Shown: positions 51,584 to 60,534 of the stretch, one piece after another
Position numbering within the stretch: position 1 is the first letter of the stretch
Layout: each line of letters opens with the position of its first letter
Source: Caballeronia cordobensis
GTDB taxonomy: Bacteria > Pseudomonadota > Gammaproteobacteria > Burkholderiales > Burkholderiaceae
Assembly (NCBI RefSeq): GCF_001544575.2
Contig: NZ_FCNY02000011.1
Coordinates: 62,001 to 126,000, forward strand
Length of the DNA stretch: 64,000 nt
Direction of reading: 5' to 3'
Program-made: the position numbers and the translations under genes
Notes under the pieces: generated by a model
What the model was told of the DNA's origin: nothing
Databases searched by the model: none
What the model saw: only the letters and a program-made list of their open reading frames with translations

Positions 51584-52771
51584 GTGGATACATATGACGT
51601 CGTGGTGATTGGCGCGGGAGTCATCGGCAGTTCGGTGGCTTTTCAGCTCGCGAAGCTCGGTGCGAAAAACGTGCTCGTGCTCGATCGCGGAACGATCGGA
51701 GCCGGAACGACATCGCAGTCGTCGGGGATTCTGCGCACGCATTATTCGGTGAAGGAAAACGTCGATCTCGCGCGCAGATCGTGGGACGTCTTCAACGACT
51801 TCGCCGCTTATCTCGGCGATGAAGAAGCCTCGTGCGGCCTCGTCAAGTGCGGCTACATGATCGTGTCGGGCGAAGGCGACAAGCTCGAACCGCTGCGCGC
51901 ATCGCTCGCCCAGCAAAAGGAGCAAGGCATTCCGCTCGAATTGCTGGACCGCAAGCAGGCGAAAGAACTGCTGCCGATCGCGCACTTCGAGGACGCCGCG
52001 CTCATCGGCTACGAGCCGGAAGCCGGTTTCGCCGATGCGTATCTCGTCGCGACCAGCTTTGCGCGCGCGGCCCGGCGCGGCGGCGTGACGATCCGCGAGA
52101 ACGTGTCGGTCAACAAGATCCTGTTCGAGAACAACAAGGTGACGGGCGTATCGACGAGCATCGGCGACTTCAGAACGTCCACCGTCATCAGCACGCAGAA
52201 CATCTGGACGCCGGAACTCGCCGGCTGGACGGGCCGCAATCTGCCGGTCATGCCCGAGCGTCACGCCGTGCTCGCGCTCGAATGCGACGCCGCGAAATAC
52301 ACGTTCTCGATGCCCGTCTTCAAGGATCTCGCGTCGCCCGGCATGCTGTATTACCGCAGCTACGGCGGCAATCAGATGCTCGTGAGCGAAGGCGTCGTCG
52401 GCGAGAAGCTCAATACGGCGGAAACGGAACAGGGCGACATTCCGATGGACTACGTCGTCGAAGTCGGCGCGCAGGTAGCGGAGCGCTTTCCGGATTACGA
52501 GACGGCGGGCATCGCCTCGTCGTGGACCGGCGTGTACGACGTCACGCCCGACTGGAATCCGGTGCTCGGGCGCTTGCCGGGCATCGAAGGGCTGGTCGTT
52601 GGTTACGGCTTCTCCGGCCACGGCTTCAAGCTTTCGCCGACGGTCGGCCGCGTGCTCGCGCAGGAAGCGCTCGGCCTGCCAACGGACGTGTCGCTCAAGC
52701 CGTATTCCATCGAACGCTTCGATACCGGCGAACTGCTGACGGGCAAGTATGGCCTCGGCGCCGTGTCGTGA
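51584..52771 (+). CDS. FAD-dependent amine dehydrogenase/oxidase (sarcosine/dimethylglycine type)
   Basis: 395 aa. N-terminal dinucleotide fold VVVIGAGVIGSSVAFQLAKL, then GTTSQSSGILRTHYS as in the DAO family branch of sarcosine oxidase beta and dimethylglycine dehydrogenase, and the C-terminal FAD contact GLVVGYGFSGHGFKLSPTVG. It starts at a GTG (51584) with AAGGAAG upstream. EtfB and EtfA follow in the same operon, so electrons probably go to electron-transfer flavoprotein rather than oxygen, making it a dehydrogenase of an N-methylated or secondary amine. No folate-binding domain is present. The exact substrate is unknown. Confidence 0.85.
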   Translation: MDTYDVVVIGAGVIGSSVAFQLAKLGAKNVLVLDRGTIGAGTTSQSSGILRTHYSVKENVDLARRSWDVFNDFAAYLGDEEASCGLVKCGYMIVSGEGDKLEPLRASLAQQKEQGIPLELLDRKQAKELLPIAHFEDAALIGYEPEAGFADAYLVATSFARAARRGGVTIRENVSVNKILFENNKVTGVSTSIGDFRTSTVISTQNIWTPELAGWTGRNLPVMPERHAVLALECDAAKYTFSMPVFKDLASPGMLYYRSYGGNQMLVSEGVVGEKLNTAETEQGDIPMDYVVEVGAQVAERFPDYETAGIASSWTGVYDVTPDWNPVLGRLPGIEGLVVGYGFSGHGFKLSPTVGRVLAQEALGLPTDVSLKPYSIERFDTGELLTGKYGLGAVS

Positions 52772-52781
52772 GCACGCGGGG

Positions 52782-53297
52782 ATGCGCCACGTGTCCATCG
52801 CATCGATCGCGCCCGAACGCTGGCGCAACGGCGGCGGGATCACGCGCACGGTCGCGTCGCAGGGCGGCGACTGGCGCGTGAGCATCGCCGACGTGGCGCG
52901 CGACGGGCCGTATTCGCGCTTCGAGGGCATCGCGCGGATATCGGTCGTGCTGCGCGGTCATGGCGTCGTGCTGCGCGACGAAACGGGCGCGGCCGTCACG
53001 CTAAAACCCTTGCTCGCGGCCGCCTACGACGGTGCGCGCGCGTGGCGCGCATCGCTCGACGATGGCCCCGTGACCGTGCTCAACGTGATGACGCGCATCG
53101 GGGCTTACCGGGCGCGGGTGCACGCGATCACGCAGCCGCTCGCTATCGCGCCGTGCCGCGCGGCGCTCGTCGTCGCGTCCGATGCGGGCGATGTCCTCAT
53201 CGCCGAAAACGTCAGGGAAGCGCTGCGCGTCGAGCCGTCGGACGGCGCGCGCTTTCTCGTCACGATCGAATCTGAAACTTCCGGGAAAGAGAGATGA
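52782..53297 (+). CDS. HutD/Ves family protein
   Basis: 171 aa, bicupin-like. The family signature is RWRNGGGITRTVASQGGDWRVSIADVA in part (RWRNGGGITR, then DWRVSIADV), with FSxF-type GPYSRFEGIARISVVLRGHG. HutD proteins limit histidine-use operons, and Ves is a cold- and stress-linked protein; neither has a fixed biochemical role. Here it lies between an amine dehydrogenase and ETF, not in a hut operon. ATG at 52782 is ten bases after the previous stop; its stop overlaps etfB (ATGA). Confidence 0.88.
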   Translation: MRHVSIASIAPERWRNGGGITRTVASQGGDWRVSIADVARDGPYSRFEGIARISVVLRGHGVVLRDETGAAVTLKPLLAAAYDGARAWRASLDDGPVTVLNVMTRIGAYRARVHAITQPLAIAPCRAALVVASDAGDVLIAENVREALRVEPSDGARFLVTIESETSGKER

Positions 53298-54043
53298 AGG
53301 TACTTACCGCAGTAAAACGCGTCGTCGATTACAACGTGAAGGTGCGCGTCAAGTCGGATCAGAGCGGCGTGGATATCGGCAACGTGAAGATGTCGATGAA
53401 CCCGTTCGACGAAATCGCCACCGAAGCCGCGGTGCGCCTCAAGGAAGCCGGCAAGGCGAGCGAAGTGGTCGCCGTGTCGTGCGGCGGCGCGCAAAGCCAG
53501 GAAACGCTGCGCACGGCGCTTGCGATCGGCGCGGATCGCGGCGTGCTCGTCGAGACCGATGCCGAACTGCAGCCGCTCGCGGTGGCGAAGCTCCTGAAGG
53601 CCGTCGTCGATAAAGAGCAGCCGCAACTGGTGATTCTCGGCAAGCAGGCCATCGACGACGACGCGGGCCAGGTCGGCCAGTTGCTCGCCGCGCTGCTCGA
53701 CTGGCCGCAGGCGACCTTCGCGAGCGAAATCGAAATCGGCGAAGGCGCCGCAGTCGTCACGCGCGAGGTCGATGGCGGTCTCGAAGTGATCTCGCTGCGC
53801 CTGCCCGCGATCGTCACCACCGATCTGCGCCTGAACGAGCCGCGCTACGTGACGCTGCCCAACATCATGAAGGCGAAGAAGAAGCCGCTCGACACGCTCA
53901 GGCCCGCCGATCTCGGCGTCGATCCCGCGCCGCGCCTGAAGACGCTGAAGGTCGTCGAGCCGCCCGTGCGCAAGGCCGGCGTGATCGTGCCCGATGTCGC
54001 GGCGCTCGTCGAAAAACTGAAATCCGAAGCGAAGGTGATCTGA
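53294..54043 (+). CDS. etfB: Electron transfer flavoprotein beta subunit
   Basis: 249 aa, standard length. MKVLTAVKRVVDYNVKVRVK, NPFDEIATEAAVRLKEAG, LVILGKQAIDDDAGQVGQLL and the signature LRLPAIVTTDLRLNEPRYVT are conserved. It binds AMP and, with EtfA, carries electrons from acyl-CoA or amine dehydrogenases to ETF-ubiquinone oxidoreductase. Start overlaps the HutD-like stop. etfA begins directly after its stop with no gap. Confidence 0.96.
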   Translation: MKVLTAVKRVVDYNVKVRVKSDQSGVDIGNVKMSMNPFDEIATEAAVRLKEAGKASEVVAVSCGGAQSQETLRTALAIGADRGVLVETDAELQPLAVAKLLKAVVDKEQPQLVILGKQAIDDDAGQVGQLLAALLDWPQATFASEIEIGEGAAVVTREVDGGLEVISLRLPAIVTTDLRLNEPRYVTLPNIMKAKKKPLDTLRPADLGVDPAPRLKTLKVVEPPVRKAGVIVPDVAALVEKLKSEAKVI

Positions 54044-54973
54044 ATGACGACTCTGGTTATTGCCGAACACGACAACGCGGCGCTGAAGGCCTCGACGCTG
54101 CACACGATCTCGGCGGCGCTGAAGCTCGCGAATGGCGTCAATGTGCTCGTCGCGGGCAGCGGCGCGCGCGCCGTCGCCGATGCCGCGAGCAAGATTGCGG
54201 GCGTGAACGCCGTGCTGCTCGCCGACGCGCCCCATCTCGCCGACGGTCTCGCCGAAAACGTCGCCGCGCAGGTGCTCGCGCTCGCGAAGGACTACACGCA
54301 CATCTTTTTCCCGGCGACGGCCGTGGGCAAGAACAGCGCGCCGCGCGTGGCGGCGAAGCTGGATGCATCGCAGATTTCGGACGTGATCGCCATCGATGCC
54401 GACGACACCTTCCAGCGCCCGATCTACGCGGGCAACGCCATCGCCACGGTGCAATCCGCCGATGCCGTGAAGGTCGCGACGATCCGCACGACGGCCTTCG
54501 AAGCCGCCGCGGCCGAAGGCGGCAGCGCGACGGTCACGCAAGTGCCCGCCGCCGCCGACACTGGCCTTTCCAACTTCGTGCGCCGCGAAATCGCCAAGAG
54601 CGACAAGCCGGAACTCACGGCGGCGCGCGTCGTCGTGTCGGGCGGACGCGGACTTGGCAGCGCGGAAAACTTCGCGCTGCTCGACCCGCTCGCGCAGAAG
54701 CTCGGCGCGGCGGTCGGCGCATCGCGCGCGGCGGTCGATTCGGGCTTCGCGGCGAACGATCTGCAAGTCGGCCAGACGGGCAAGATCGTCGCGCCGGAAC
54801 TGTATGTCGCGGTCGGCATATCGGGCGCGATCCAGCATCTCGCCGGCATGAAGGACTCGAAAGTGATCGTCGCCGTCAACAAGGACGCCGATGCGCCGAT
54901 CTTCGGCGTCGCGGATTACGGCCTCGTCGGCGATCTGTTCGATGTCGTGCCGACACTGACGCAGGCGCTCTGA
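54044..54973 (+). CDS. etfA: Electron transfer flavoprotein alpha subunit
   Basis: 309 aa. N-terminal domain TTLVIAEHDNAALKASTLHT and FPATAVGKNSAPRVAAKLDA; C-terminal FAD domain with VVSGGRGLGSAENFALLDPL, GQTGKIVAPELYVAVGISGA and VIVAVNKDADAPIFGVADYG. It carries the FAD of the heterodimer. Cotranscribed with etfB; whether this is the only etf pair in the genome or one dedicated to the amine dehydrogenase cannot be seen here. Confidence 0.96.
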   Translation: MTTLVIAEHDNAALKASTLHTISAALKLANGVNVLVAGSGARAVADAASKIAGVNAVLLADAPHLADGLAENVAAQVLALAKDYTHIFFPATAVGKNSAPRVAAKLDASQISDVIAIDADDTFQRPIYAGNAIATVQSADAVKVATIRTTAFEAAAAEGGSATVTQVPAAADTGLSNFVRREIAKSDKPELTAARVVVSGGRGLGSAENFALLDPLAQKLGAAVGASRAAVDSGFAANDLQVGQTGKIVAPELYVAVGISGAIQHLAGMKDSKVIVAVNKDADAPIFGVADYGLVGDLFDVVPTLTQAL

Positions 54974-54989
54974 GCGCGGCGAGATCGCC

Positions 54990-55898
54990 TCACGCGTCGT
55001 GCGCGCTCGCGAACTCGTCGCCTTCGTGCTCCAGCCACGAACGGAACAGCGCGACGCGTTCGTCGCGCGCTTTCTCGTCGGCGACATAGGTGCAGTAACT
55101 TCGCGACGGCAGACGCGGCCCGGCGAACGGCGCGACGAGCCGGCCGGCGGCGAGATCGTCGGCGACGAGCGCGGTCGGTCCCATCGCGATGCCCATGCCA
55201 TCGACCGCTGCCTGCAAGGTCAGATAGAAGTGATCGAAGGTCAGCGCCGCCGCGGGCGTGATCGCGGGCATGTTCGCCTGCGCGAGCCAGTCCGGCCAGA
55301 CGCGCGGCAAGCTCGACGTATGCAGCAGCGTGTGCCGGCGCAAGTCCTCCGGCGCGCCGAGCGGCAGGCGTTCGAGCAGCGTGGGACTGCACACGGGCAG
55401 GCGCTCTTCCGCTAGAAACGGCCGCATCGCGTAGCCGTAGAACGTGTCCGGGCCGCCCCGGATCACGATGTCAAAGGTGTCCTTCAGGCTTTCGACCGGC
55501 TCGTTCGATGTCTCGATCCGGACTTCGATATCGGCATGCCGCGCGCGGAACTTCTCCAGCCGCGGCACCAGCCAGCGCAAGGTGAACGTCGCGGGCGCGT
55601 TCACGGCGAGCGTGCGCGGCACGGCTTCGGGCAGGCCGAAGCGCGCCGTGGCCTGCGCGAGCTGATCGAAAAGCGGGCCGATTTGCGCAAGCCAGGCACG
55701 CGCCGCGGACGTCAGCACGACGCGCCGGTTGTGGCGCTCGAACAGCGGCGCGCCGAGCCACACTTCCAGCAGGCGCACCTGCTGGCTGATCGCACCGTGC
55801 GTCACATGCAGTTCCGCCGCGGCGTCCTTGAAGCTGCCAAGCCTTCCTGCGGCCTCGAACGCGCGCAGCGCATTGAGCGATGGCAAGGGCGGTCTCAT
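54990..55898 (-). CDS. LysR-family regulator (GcvA-like)
   Basis: 302 aa. GcvA-type winged helix PPLPSLNALRAFEAAGRLGS, FKDAAAELHVTHGAISQQVR, LLEVWLGAPLFERHNRRVVL, then an effector domain with PATFTLRWLVPRLEKFRARH and AAVDGMGIAMGPTALVADDL. It is convergent with etfA and divergent from the EamA exporter, which is the likelier target (gap of 104 bases, AT-rich). Confidence 0.92.
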   Translation of the reverse strand: MRPPLPSLNALRAFEAAGRLGSFKDAAAELHVTHGAISQQVRLLEVWLGAPLFERHNRRVVLTSAARAWLAQIGPLFDQLAQATARFGLPEAVPRTLAVNAPATFTLRWLVPRLEKFRARHADIEVRIETSNEPVESLKDTFDIVIRGGPDTFYGYAMRPFLAEERLPVCSPTLLERLPLGAPEDLRRHTLLHTSSLPRVWPDWLAQANMPAITPAAALTFDHFYLTLQAAVDGMGIAMGPTALVADDLAAGRLVAPFAGPRLPSRSYCTYVADEKARDERVALFRSWLEHEGDEFASAHDA

Positions 55899-56002
55899 TC
55901 ACAAGAGATTTTCTAACGCGATAGCGCAATTTAAATGGTTTGTTGCGGGACGACAAGATAGATATTCTGTGAACTATTCGTCACGTCATTAAAACGAAAC
56001 GC

Positions 56003-56845
56003 ATGCTCAGCTATACCGGCGGTGTCGTCCTTTTCGCAGCGCTGCTGCACGCAAGCTGGAACGCGATGCTCCACGGCAATCGCGACCGCTTCCTGTCGAT
56101 GACGTGGATGAGCATCGCGATCGGCGTCGTCTCCGTGTTCGTCGTGCTTTATCTGCCGCTGCCGCCGCAGGCCGCGTGGCCGTATATCGTCGCGTCGGGG
56201 CTCGTGCACATTGCCTATAACCTGAGCCTCGTGCGCGCGTATCGCCGCGGCGATCTCGCGCAGGCTTATCCGATTGCGCGCGGCTCGTCGCCGATGCTCG
56301 TCACGCTCGGCGCGGCGCTCTTCGCGCATGAAGGCATCGGCGGGCTGCATGCGCTCGGCATCGCGCTCATATCGTGCGGCATCATGGCGCTCGCGCTGCA
56401 GGGCGGCCGCGTGTCGCGCGCGGGCGCGCTCGCCGCGCTGACGACGGGCGTGACCATCGCCATCTACACCGTGATCGACGGCATCGGCGTGCGTCTGTCC
56501 GAAGGCGAAGCCGTCACCTACACCGCGTGGATGTTCATGTTCTACTGGTTCATGCCCGTCATCTTCGTCGCGAAGCGGGGCCTGCCCGCGCTATGGACGC
56601 CGCTCAGAGATGCGCCGATGGCCGTGGGTTCGTCGCTCGCGGGTGGCCTTGTGTCGATCGCCGCGTACGGCATCGTCATCTGGGCGATGCAGGCCGGCGC
56701 GATGGGCGCGGTCTCCGCGTTGCGCGAGACGAGCGTCGTGTTTGCGGCGCTCATCGGACGCGTGTTCCTGCAAGAACCCGTCAGCGCAAAACGCTGGCTC
56801 GCGTGCGTGGTCGTCGCGGCGGGCGCGGTGCTGCTCGGAACGTGA
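56003..56845 (+). CDS. EamA/DMT-superfamily membrane transporter
   Basis: 280 aa, about ten helices in two EamA halves. Recognisable are AALLHASWNAMLHGNRDR in helix 1 (typical of this branch), VRAYRRGDLAQAYPIARGSS at the end of half one, and SALRETSVVFAALIGRVFLQ with EPVSAKRWLACVVVAAGAVL at the end. A metabolite exporter of unknown substrate; the divergent LysR gene probably controls it. Confidence 0.88.
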   Translation: MLSYTGGVVLFAALLHASWNAMLHGNRDRFLSMTWMSIAIGVVSVFVVLYLPLPPQAAWPYIVASGLVHIAYNLSLVRAYRRGDLAQAYPIARGSSPMLVTLGAALFAHEGIGGLHALGIALISCGIMALALQGGRVSRAGALAALTTGVTIAIYTVIDGIGVRLSEGEAVTYTAWMFMFYWFMPVIFVAKRGLPALWTPLRDAPMAVGSSLAGGLVSIAAYGIVIWAMQAGAMGAVSALRETSVVFAALIGRVFLQEPVSAKRWLACVVVAAGAVLLGT

Positions 56846-56976
56846 CCCGTAAGCCGTGCGTCGAACTAAGCCGAAAGCCTGCCGCTGATCGGTGAATCGG
56901 GACGTCGCGCGCTTCGATACAGTGCACGTCGTGCCATGGGGTCCGATGGCGAAACCCGGAAGAACCGAGAACGACC

Positions 56977-58905
56977 TTGCATCCCGTATACGAATGGCAC
57001 GCGGCGCCCCTGCCCGCCGACGAAGCGAAGCGGCTGCAATTGCTGCGCAGCCTCGACCTGCTCGACACGCCGCATGAGGAAGTCTTCGACCGCGTGACGC
57101 GTGTCGTCGCGGAGCTGTTGCAGGTGCCGGTCGCGCTGGTATCGCTCGTCGACGAGCATCGGCAATGGTTCAAGTCGCGCCTCGGGCTGGACGTGTGCGA
57201 AACCGCGCGCGACGTGTCCTTCTGCGCCTACGCGCTGCATTCGGAGCGCCTGCTGCTCGTCGAAGACACGCATGCCGATGCGCGCTTCGCGGGCAATCCG
57301 CTCGTCACGGGCGCGCCGCATGTGCGCTTCTATGCGGGCGTGCCGCTGCGCTCCTCGGGTGGATTCGTGCTCGGCACGCTCTGCGCCATCGATACGAAAC
57401 CGAGGCGGCTGAGCGCATCGGCACAGGCGGCGTTGTGCGATCTCGCGGCGACCGTGGAGCGCGAGATCGTGCAACGGGAAGCCGCGCGCGAGACCCGCGA
57501 GATCCAGGAAGACGACCGCCGCAAGCTGCGCGTTTCCGAGTCGCGCTTTCATACGATTTTCCAGCAGACGCCGACGGGCAAGGCCATCGTCGATCTCGAC
57601 GGGCGTTTCATCGAAGTGAATCCGAAGCTCTGCGAGATCACCGGCTACAGCGCCGACGAACTCGTGACGATGACCTTCCAGCAGATTACCGAGGAAGCGG
57701 ACCTGCCCGGCGATCTGCAACACGTCGCCGAACTGCTCGGCGGCGCGCGCAAGACCTATTCGCTCGAAAAGCGCTACCGGCGGCGCGACGGCGTCACGAT
57801 ATGGATCGATCTCTCGGTTGCGCTGATCCGCGACGACCGCGGCCTGCCGATGCACTTCGTGAGCGTGGTGCAGGACATCACGAGCCGCAAGCACAGCGAA
57901 CGCGTGTTGCGCGATTACCGTCAGGAACTGGAGCGCCGCGTGCTGGAGCGCACCGGCGAGCTGACGAGCAGCCGCGTCGCGCTGCAGACGATCACGGATA
58001 ACCTGCCCGTGCTGATCGCCCATGTCGATGCGGACTTGCGCTACCGCTTCAACAATCAGGTGTATCACGACGTGTTCGGCGTCGATCCGGCCGCGCTGCG
58101 CGGCAAGACCGTGCGCGAGACGATCGGCGCGGCGACCTTCGAGCGCTGCCTGCCGTACTTTCGCCGCGTACTCGCGGGCGAGCGCGTGACGCACGAGGAC
58201 ATCGTCTACGAAGGCGCGCCCGCCCGCATCTGGAACGCGACGTATATCCCGGAGTTCCAGCGCGGCGAGGCCGTGGGCTTCTACATCATGTCGCAGGACA
58301 TCACCGAGACGAAGCGGCGCGAGAACCAGATGCGTTCCGAAGTGATGCGCGACGCGCTCACGGGTCTGCCGAACCGCCGCGCCCTCGCCGAGCAGCTTGC
58401 GTTGTGCGTGGATGCCGCCCGCGCCGAAGACGTGCCGTTCGCGCTCTTTTTCATGGACCTCGACGGCTTCAAGAACGTCAACGATCAGCACGGCCACGAC
58501 GCCGGCGACGCGCTGCTCCGCCAGGTGGCCGCGCGCCTGAAAAAGACCACGCGCGCGGGCGATCTCGTCTGCCGTCTCGCGGGCGACGAGTTCGTGCTGC
58601 TTGCACGAGGCATCGCGTCGTCGAGCGCGTGCAGCCGGATCGCGCAGGATATCTGCCGCGCGATCGGACGGCCCTTCGACGTGGGAAGCGGCGAGGCGCG
58701 GCTCGGCACGAGCGTCGGCATTGCGATGTGCGCGGGCGGCATCGATACCTCGGCGGAAACGATGCTCGCCGAAGCCGATCGCGCCATGTACGAAGCCAAG
58801 CGCAAGGGACGCAACGGCTTTCGCTTCGCCTCGATGCCGACGGATGCCGCGCCCGCGAACGACCGCTTTATCGAGGCGGCCGGCAACGCCGCGATGCATC
58901 ACTGA
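56977..58905 (+). CDS. Diguanylate cyclase with GAF-PAS-PAS-GGDEF domains
   Basis: 642 aa, cytoplasmic. GAF about 25-165 (FDRVTRVVAELLQVPVALVS, SFCAYALHSERLLLVEDTHA, FYAGVPLRSSGGFVLGTLCA), PAS about 190-310 (FHTIFQQTPTGKAIVDLDGR), a coiled linker, a second PAS about 330-445, and GGDEF from about 455 (RDALTGLPNRRALAEQL). The active-site signature is AGDEF (535-539), a tolerated variant of GGDEF. An inhibitory RxxD (RAGD, 526-529) lies five residues before it, so product feedback is expected. No EAL domain. Conservation begins right at a TTG (56977), with no in-frame ATG nearby, so I take TTG as the start. Confidence 0.9.
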   Translation: MHPVYEWHAAPLPADEAKRLQLLRSLDLLDTPHEEVFDRVTRVVAELLQVPVALVSLVDEHRQWFKSRLGLDVCETARDVSFCAYALHSERLLLVEDTHADARFAGNPLVTGAPHVRFYAGVPLRSSGGFVLGTLCAIDTKPRRLSASAQAALCDLAATVEREIVQREAARETREIQEDDRRKLRVSESRFHTIFQQTPTGKAIVDLDGRFIEVNPKLCEITGYSADELVTMTFQQITEEADLPGDLQHVAELLGGARKTYSLEKRYRRRDGVTIWIDLSVALIRDDRGLPMHFVSVVQDITSRKHSERVLRDYRQELERRVLERTGELTSSRVALQTITDNLPVLIAHVDADLRYRFNNQVYHDVFGVDPAALRGKTVRETIGAATFERCLPYFRRVLAGERVTHEDIVYEGAPARIWNATYIPEFQRGEAVGFYIMSQDITETKRRENQMRSEVMRDALTGLPNRRALAEQLALCVDAARAEDVPFALFFMDLDGFKNVNDQHGHDAGDALLRQVAARLKKTTRAGDLVCRLAGDEFVLLARGIASSSACSRIAQDICRAIGRPFDVGSGEARLGTSVGIAMCAGGIDTSAETMLAEADRAMYEAKRKGRNGFRFASMPTDAAPANDRFIEAAGNAAMHH

Positions 58906-59155
58906 AATTTCATGATGCGCAATCGGGGTCCGGTTTTCGAAAATGCACGCTGCATGGCAACACGCGCCCGGTTGCGCATCGGACAATGAGCTTTCGTATC
59001 GTGAAATATCGCGCTTAGCGCATTGAATTACAACGATTTTTATTTGGTGCGCAACCCCTCGCACCGCAGCCGCCCGCCTGCTTTTCTTCGATAACCTCTT
59101 ATACAAGAGGTGCGCGATTGCGCCCGACGCTTTCCAATCACGCTGGAGAAACGCG

Positions 59156-59371
59156 ATGCAGAACGTCTATATCGAACCGATGCCGAAGGGACAGTGGGGG
59201 CCGATCGACGGCTACACCCTCGAATTTCATGACGGCACGAGGATCACGCAGCAGGTTTATCGCTCGGAGCGGCTCGCCGCCGACGAGATCAGACTGCGCG
59301 GCTATTCGCCCATGGTCGCGAAGGTACGCGTGACCGACAAGACTGTGGACGAGCACTGGCAAGCCGCCTGA
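59156..59371 (+). CDS. Small protein of unknown function
   Basis: 71 aa, start supported by GGAG eight bases upstream. MQNVYIEPMPKGQWGPIDGY followed by TLEFHDGTRITQQVYRSERL, AADEIRLRGYSPMVAKVRVT: looks like a compact alpha/beta protein. No signal peptide or membrane segment. Conserved-looking but not recognised. Confidence 0.7.
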   Translation: MQNVYIEPMPKGQWGPIDGYTLEFHDGTRITQQVYRSERLAADEIRLRGYSPMVAKVRVTDKTVDEHWQAA

Positions 59372-59540
59372 GCGCGTCAGCAACACTTCGACCCTCTTCC
59401 TCCCGATCCGCGCGGCGACTCATCGACGCCGCGCGCGATGTCATCAAACCGTCGGCTGACCGGTGCACGATGCATGTCCGGTCAGACCCGATGGCACGCC
59501 AGCCGCCCGACTGACGCATCCTCCCGCCAGGAGATCGATC

Positions 59541-60518
59541 ATGTTGATTGCCTGCGTTGCCTATCAGGACGGCCGCAAGCTCGCCGACATCACCGTCGAC
59601 GAGATCAGCGACTACGTGCAGAAACCGGAGTGCTTCGTCTGGGTCGCGCTGAAGGACCCCGAGCCCGCCGAGCTCGACGCGATGCGCGAGGAATTCGGCC
59701 TGCACGAGCTGGCCGTCGAAGACGTGCGCACGCATCACCAGTGGCCGAAGATCGAGGAATACGGCGATTCGCTGTTCGCCGTGATGCATACCGTCGAACT
59801 CACGGAAGACGGCGGCCTGCTGTTCGGCGAAGTCGATGTGTTCGTCGGCAGAAACTACGTGCTTTCGGTGCGGATGCGCGCAACGCGCGGCTTCAAGCGT
59901 GTGCGCGAGCGCTGCGAAAGCGAGCCGCCGATGCTCAGGCAAGGCTCCGCGTTCGTGCTCTACGCGCTGATGGACGATATCGTCGACGGTTACTTTCATG
60001 TGCTCGAAACGCTCGCCGCCGATCTCGACGTGCTGGAAGACCGCATCTTCGCGCGCCAGGCGCACAGCGAATCGCGCGCGCTCATCGAAGATCTGTATCG
60101 CTTCAAGCGGCGGCTCGTCGTGCTGCGGCATCACGTCGGTCCGCTGCTGGAAGGCGTCGGCAAGCTGACCGGCGGGCGCGTGCCCGGCATCTGCGCGGGC
60201 ATGACGGCGTACTTCAAGGATGTGTACGTGCATCTGGAGCGCATCGTCGGCGCGATAGACGGACGGCGCGACATGGTCATCACCGCCATACAGGTGAACC
60301 TCGGCATGATCGCGCTCGCGGACAGCGAAATCACCAAGCGTCTCGGCACCTTCGCCGCGATGTTCGCGGTCCCGACGATGATCGCGGGCATTTACGGCAT
60401 GAACTTCGAGCACATGCCGGAGTTGCATGCGCGCTTTGGTTATCCGGTGGTGATCGCGGTGATCGTGACGATCGATGCTTTGCTGTTCCGGTGGTTTCGG
60501 AAGGCGAAGTGGATTTGA
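59541..60518 (+). CDS. corA: CorA-family magnesium/cobalt transporter
   Basis: 325 aa. The long cytoplasmic funnel domain contains AVEDVRTHHQWPKIEEYGDS, FAVMHTVEL and QGSAFVLYALMDDIVDGYF, the stalk helix has ITAIQVNLGMIALADSEITK, and the two C-terminal helices carry the pore signature IYGMNFEHMPE followed by FGYPVVIAVIVTIDALLFRW and a basic tail. Pentameric inner-membrane Mg2+/Co2+ channel by family. CAGGAG lies seven bases before the ATG. Confidence 0.94.
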   Translation: MLIACVAYQDGRKLADITVDEISDYVQKPECFVWVALKDPEPAELDAMREEFGLHELAVEDVRTHHQWPKIEEYGDSLFAVMHTVELTEDGGLLFGEVDVFVGRNYVLSVRMRATRGFKRVRERCESEPPMLRQGSAFVLYALMDDIVDGYFHVLETLAADLDVLEDRIFARQAHSESRALIEDLYRFKRRLVVLRHHVGPLLEGVGKLTGGRVPGICAGMTAYFKDVYVHLERIVGAIDGRRDMVITAIQVNLGMIALADSEITKRLGTFAAMFAVPTMIAGIYGMNFEHMPELHARFGYPVVIAVIVTIDALLFRWFRKAKWI

Positions 60519-60534
60519 GGGGGTTCCTCGGCCA

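Noticed and set aside
53105..55201. Minus-strand open frame of 698 codons opposite etfBA
   Set aside because: Shadow frame without motifs; it also cuts through the LysR gene in another frame.
56866..59106. Minus-strand open frame of 746 codons opposite the diguanylate cyclase
   Set aside because: Shadow of the cyclase gene; no start region, no recognisable domain.
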